Made by a program: the position numbers and the translations under genes
Notes under the pieces: model-generated
Told to the model about the DNA's origin: nothing
Databases searched by the model: none
What the model saw: only the letters and a program-made list of their open reading frames with translations
Shown: piece after piece, positions 60,446 to 64,000 of the stretch
How the letters are laid out: each line of letters begins with the position of its first letter
Numbering within the stretch: the stretch's first letter is position 1
Origin: CAZWRV01 sp964636325
GTDB lineage: Bacteria; Verrucomicrobiota; Lentisphaeria; Victivallales; GWF2-50-93
DNA: 64,000 nt
Assembly (NCBI GenBank): GCA_964636325.1
Contig: CAZWRV010000010.1
Location: forward strand, 1-64,000
Direction of reading: 5' to 3'

Positions 60446-62998
60446 ATGCCCCAGGAACTCATACACACCTCGGCCCGCAAGGGCATAAAGGCCGGAAGCT
60501 GCGGATTCTGCACCGTGGCCTACACCGAAGGCATGGCCGCGAACCTGGTGTCGATTCTGGAGGCCTACAGCGTCTATATGCCGCTTTTCGATGTCGCCGG
60601 CGACAAGGCGCTCCTCAACCCAACGTCGTTCATCCACTACAGATGCTCGGTGGGGGCCCAGAGCCTCAGCATCATAAGCCGCATCTCCTTCGCAGGACTC
60701 GACTACACGAACAGGTCCAACCGGGTGGCCCACCATCTCGTCCTTGACCAGGAGGACCTCCCCGCGGCAGGTCCGGCCGCATTCATACGGATTTTCGACC
60801 AGAAGTCCTACTTCGAGCGGAGCTGGGACAGGGATCCCGAACTGCTTCCGCACGGCCTCCTGAACGGCAGGGTGGCGGAGGTGAAGGAGGAGGCAATTTC
60901 CCGCTCGGGCAGGGCCTCCGCCTGGGATGAGTTCGCGGGCGATGCGGGCTGGGCGGGCGCACTCGCCGAGTCCTTCCTTGCCGACCGCACCAGGCCCTCG
61001 TTCATCGTGTTCGATCCGGAGCTGCACCGGAGCTGCGACCTCCTCCTGCTCGTCGAGGAGGCCCTGTCCTTCCTGCCGCCCCAAGAGCGCTGGCAGGTCA
61101 CCTTCAACACGCACTTCTCGGCGCTCCCCCAGGGAACAAGATGCGTGTGGCGCTGCTGCACAAGGAACTCCGACGCCCTCAAGGAGGCGCGCCGCACGCC
61201 TGGCGCACTCGTCGTGGACCTTTCCGACCGCACCAGGAAGGCTGACGGCGGCACCCTTGTCCAGGCCGCAAGAACAGGGGAAATGCCGCGGCAGGAAGCG
61301 GCCGCAACCCACGTCACGCACAAGGATCTCACTCAGCTCGCGAAGGAAATCCAGAAGCTTTCCGAAAAAGAACCGAAGGCGCGTCATGATTCCATAACGC
61401 CGGATTCCAGCATCGAAATGGATTCCGGAAGCAAAGCTGGAAGTTCTGCAAAAAGCACCGTAGGCGCCCACTCCGGCGGAAAATCCCGGCACCGGTCCGC
61501 CGGACAGCCAGCAGGCGACCAGCGCAAATCCCATGCGGCCGCAATCTCGGCATGCGTCCTGATCCTCGCGGCAATCGCATTCTGCCTCTGGATACTCAAC
61601 GAGCACAGGAAGATGCAGACGGCCCTAGCCGGAACCGGAAAAGACACTCTAGGGGAAAAACACACTACCGAATTGCGGGAAGCCATCGAAATGCCCAAGC
61701 CAAAACTTGCCGAGCCGCCCAAGGAAGCGCCATCTAATATTGTAAAGCCTCATGGGCAAGAAAAGCCCGAACCCCCTCCGCAGCACCCCCCGAAAGAAAT
61801 AATCGAACCAGTCGTCACCGCAAAGCCCGCCAAGACTGTTGAAACGCCCAGTCATCCAGCGTCGGAAAAACCTGAAGCTGGCGAAACACCACCAACTCCT
61901 CCTTCAAAACAACCTCCCAAACCGGCCGCAAGGCCCGGTGAAGGAATCAAAGACTTCTGGTTCCGCTGGCAGGAAGGAATCCGCGACATCGGCGACAAGG
62001 CTGAAATGCAAATCCCCGGCGTCCCGGCCGACGCCAAGATCTCAATCAAGCTGAAGGACAAATGCACAAACGGCGCGGAAATAAAAGACAACGGCAGCCC
62101 CAGGCCCGTATTGTCCAACATCCTCGGCATGGACAAGGAGACCAGGATTCCTTTCAGAAAGGACAGCGCATCATTCAGAATATCAAGAGACGGAATACTC
62201 ACAGTCGAACTGACCGACGACGCCAGGAAGTTCAACGAACCGCAGACTCTCCTGTCGGAAAACATCAAGGAAATCGTCGCCGGCAGCATAAGCTGCTGCA
62301 CCGAATACAAACCTCCGCTTCCGGACGGAACCGGCACATTCGTCAACCTGGCCACTTCAGACAGGCTCTCGAAACAGCCTGAGGAAAACTTCGACGACAT
62401 CGATCTGCTCAAGTTCGAATTCAAGCCCGGCAAGATCGACAAGGCGGTCCTCGACAGAACGGACGGCTTCGCCTTCAGGCTCAGACTCGGTAGCACCGTC
62501 TTCCCCAGGACAACACTGTCCCTTCAGGATATTCACGCCCTGCTGCCCCCACCGGACACAGCCCCTCCGGGAAAGGAAATCCCCGAATTCAAGGATATTT
62601 CAAGCTCCAGGAAGTCATTGATCTCGAAGGCCGCGGAAATCTACACGGAACTTAACATCCCCGAGGCCGCACGAAAATCTTTCCTGATCCCGGAGGAGAC
62701 TGTAGGGCAGCTTGTCGAAAAAAAGCTGGAGGACACCGATAAAATGCCCGATAAGACAAACGGTGAAAAGGACATAAAGAACCAGAAGATCACGTCGCTT
62801 AACAAAATCAGAAATGAGAAATGGCCGAAATACGCCGAAGCCAGGGACGAATACCTCTCCGGCAGGGCACATTTCCTCAAGGCTCTCCCAGACCGTGTAA
62901 AAGACTTCCTCTCGGAGAGGCTCCCCGACTTCAGGCTCGAAATCATCGAGCGGAAAGACAAGGAGGAAATACTCCACAAGACCGTGGTGTTCGAATGA
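60446..62998 (+). CDS. Membrane-anchored GTPase-associated protein 1-like (GAP1-N2) protein
   Basis: 850 aa. Residues 1-290 match the GAP1-N2 type: QELIHTSARKGIKAGSCGFC, GYCTVAYTEGMAANLV-like start, YTNRSNRVAHHLVLD, and WQVTFNTHFSALPQGTRCVW. A single TM helix at about 362-383 (AAISACVLILAAIAFCLWIL) is followed by a Pro/Lys/Glu-rich linker and an extracytoplasmic alpha/beta part. The cytoplasmic N-terminus would meet the GTPase, the outside part an unknown signal. It ends overlapping the next gene by 4 bp (ATGA). The family assignment is from memory of published conflict-system surveys and should be tested with profiles. Confidence 0.8.
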   Translation: MPQELIHTSARKGIKAGSCGFCTVAYTEGMAANLVSILEAYSVYMPLFDVAGDKALLNPTSFIHYRCSVGAQSLSIISRISFAGLDYTNRSNRVAHHLVLDQEDLPAAGPAAFIRIFDQKSYFERSWDRDPELLPHGLLNGRVAEVKEEAISRSGRASAWDEFAGDAGWAGALAESFLADRTRPSFIVFDPELHRSCDLLLLVEEALSFLPPQERWQVTFNTHFSALPQGTRCVWRCCTRNSDALKEARRTPGALVVDLSDRTRKADGGTLVQAARTGEMPRQEAAATHVTHKDLTQLAKEIQKLSEKEPKARHDSITPDSSIEMDSGSKAGSSAKSTVGAHSGGKSRHRSAGQPAGDQRKSHAAAISACVLILAAIAFCLWILNEHRKMQTALAGTGKDTLGEKHTTELREAIEMPKPKLAEPPKEAPSNIVKPHGQEKPEPPPQHPPKEIIEPVVTAKPAKTVETPSHPASEKPEAGETPPTPPSKQPPKPAARPGEGIKDFWFRWQEGIRDIGDKAEMQIPGVPADAKISIKLKDKCTNGAEIKDNGSPRPVLSNILGMDKETRIPFRKDSASFRISRDGILTVELTDDARKFNEPQTLLSENIKEIVAGSISCCTEYKPPLPDGTGTFVNLATSDRLSKQPEENFDDIDLLKFEFKPGKIDKAVLDRTDGFAFRLRLGSTVFPRTTLSLQDIHALLPPPDTAPPGKEIPEFKDISSSRKSLISKAAEIYTELNIPEAARKSFLIPEETVGQLVEKKLEDTDKMPDKTNGEKDIKNQKITSLNKIRNEKWPKYAEARDEYLSGRAHFLKALPDRVKDFLSERLPDFRLEIIERKDKEEILHKTVVFE

Positions 62999-64000
62999 GA
63001 TTTATGATCAAGCAGGCTTTTTTTTGGGGAACCGCCGCCGTCCTTCTAACGGCGGCGCCGCCGGTGCGCTGCGCGGAGGACGCCCCCGCCCCTGCCGCTC
63101 CCATGGAGGCGGCCCAGGAAACACCCGCCCCGGAAGCAGCCACATCATTCTGGGTTCTCTACAGAAGCGCGATTTCAAAGGACAAGAAGTCTTACCGGAT
63201 CCCCTTGGGCAAGGCCCGGCCCGGCGCAGCGATCGACGTCGTCATGGATATCCCGGACAGCAGCAAGGGGTTGGTCGGCCGCCCCGACAAGGAGTCCGTT
63301 GTCATATACAGCCTTTCAGGATATGACGAGTTAAGGGCCCCGCAGAAAAAGCCAAGGTTCACCATCAGATGCGGCGAACGGCAGATAATTATCGAGCGCA
63401 CCGGAGAGCCCAAGTCGTTGGCGCCCTCTCCCGAACTTGCGGACATCACGCATTTCATCGTCGACGGCGTCACATACCCCGCCAGCTTCGACGGCAAGCC
63501 TTTCAGCGAGGCGGAAGCCGCATGCGCCAGTTCCTTGTCCTCGAAGAAGCTCAACCTTGTCATCCGATACGAGTTTACGCCCGCCGACAGGATCGCCGGA
63601 GTTAACAACCCCGAAAAGTTCGACTTTCATCTGACGAACAGGTTCGACAGGGTTCTCTGCAAGCAGACGCATGCCGGGGCGGACTCCGTCTCCTTCACCT
63701 GCGATTCCAAGCAGTTCCGCTACATCGAAGAGGCAAAACCGATCATCCAGGAGCTCGACAAGGAATTGGACGAGCTCAGGGCAAAGATCACCTATGAGGC
63801 TGGAGACTCCAAGGAGATATCCAGGCTGCTCGATTCCCCAGCCGAACTCAAGGCGTATGCGGCGAGGCTCAAGGGAAAAAAGAACCCCGACTCAAACCAG
63901 TATCTCAAAGACCTGATCGACGAATACTGCGCAAAACTCGCCGCCTCCCAGGACAAGGTTGCGGACAGGCTCGGCGAAAACAACCAGATCGGCAGTCTCG
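62995..64000 (+). CDS. Secreted coiled-coil protein, partial (runs past window end)
   Basis: At least 335 codons, open to the last base. ATG at 62995 overlaps the GAP1-like stop (ATGA); a second ATG at 63004 begins MIKQAFFWGTAAVLLTAAPP, a Sec signal. The mature part has a beta-rich region (FWVLYRSAISKDKKSYRIPL) and then long charged helices (ELDKELDELRAKITYE; AELKAYAARLKGKKN). Translation coupling makes it part of the GTPase/GAP1 module. No family recognised. Confidence 0.82.
   Translation, partial: MRFMIKQAFFWGTAAVLLTAAPPVRCAEDAPAPAAPMEAAQETPAPEAATSFWVLYRSAISKDKKSYRIPLGKARPGAAIDVVMDIPDSSKGLVGRPDKESVVIYSLSGYDELRAPQKKPRFTIRCGERQIIIERTGEPKSLAPSPELADITHFIVDGVTYPASFDGKPFSEAEAACASSLSSKKLNLVIRYEFTPADRIAGVNNPEKFDFHLTNRFDRVLCKQTHAGADSVSFTCDSKQFRYIEEAKPIIQELDKELDELRAKITYEAGDSKEISRLLDSPAELKAYAARLKGKKNPDSNQYLKDLIDEYCAKLAASQDKVADRLGENNQIGSL

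Noticed and set aside
1..64000. tRNA and rRNA genes
   Set aside because: No cloverleaf with a GTTCRANNC arm or rRNA-like sequence was noticed while reading both strands; a covariance search would be needed to exclude them.

Overview
The window looks like a chromosomal segment (perhaps a metagenome contig) of a Lentisphaerota-type bacterium, or of a relative in the wider Planctomycetota-Verrucomicrobiota-Kiritimatiellota group. The reasons are a short prepilin of the [24 protein letters not shown] type ending in an LFVDGH motif, several DUF4838/URO-D family proteins, OleC, a zinc-ribbon Ser/Thr kinase with a C-terminal sulfatase-modifying-factor domain, and dense families of small palindromic repeats. 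This is inference; no rRNA or tRNA gene was seen.

Layout. 0-9 kb: a secreted propeller-like protein, a hybrid sensor kinase, trpE, a URO-D family protein and a secreted hypothetical protein. 9-16.4 kb (minus strand): an operon of an ATPase activator, a double-cubane-cluster reductase-like protein, two further 2-hydroxyacyl-CoA-dehydratase-like proteins and a SAM methyltransferase; a MITE-like element separates it from an OleC-type beta-lactone synthetase. 16.4-19.6 kb: debris (PIN toxin remnant, 5'-truncated glycoside hydrolase, decayed IS1634-type transposase). 19.6-20.6 kb: PiT phosphate transporter.

21-27 kb holds a complete diversity-generating retroelement (DGR). The target is a membrane-spanning Ser/Thr kinase with a C-terminal FGE-sulfatase/C-type-lectin-like domain carrying the variable repeat (VR). 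It is followed by an HRDC accessory protein, a DGR reverse transcriptase and the template repeat (TR). VR and TR differ almost only at TR adenines. The target frame is broken by one in-frame TAG where relatives appear to have Trp. Flanking sequences of VR and the HRDC start recur in degraded form after TR, suggesting a lost second cassette.

27-33 kb: a DUF4838 lipoprotein, a frameshifted AAA/DUF4143 ATPase and a GH20/GH67-like protein. 33-43.5 kb: glycosyltransferase, PPC/DUF296 protein, YfhO-family membrane protein, nitrilase, prepilin, PfkB kinase and a URO-D protein. 43.5-47.3 kb: a second DUF4838 protein, a partner of unknown function and a DUF2695 protein. 47.4-58 kb: a third URO-D protein, DUF401 permease, PHP protein, thioredoxin, DUF374 acyltransferase, secA, pyrE, DUF3592, zinc-finger and LemA proteins. 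58.4-64 kb: a GYF-domain GTPase, a membrane-anchored protein resembling GTPase-associated protein 1 (GAP1), and an overlapping secreted coiled-coil protein cut by the window end; together they resemble a GTPase-centred conflict/signalling module.

Intergenic DNA carries at least eight dispersed repeat families: the AAGTAG palindrome, the TATACTCCTTTAG MITE, a 92-bp unit, a ~122-bp two-hairpin unit, a 41-nt hairpin with a conserved loop, the GATGGAGGG element, a 34-bp unit and a GACACCTGAAACCTG inverted repeat.
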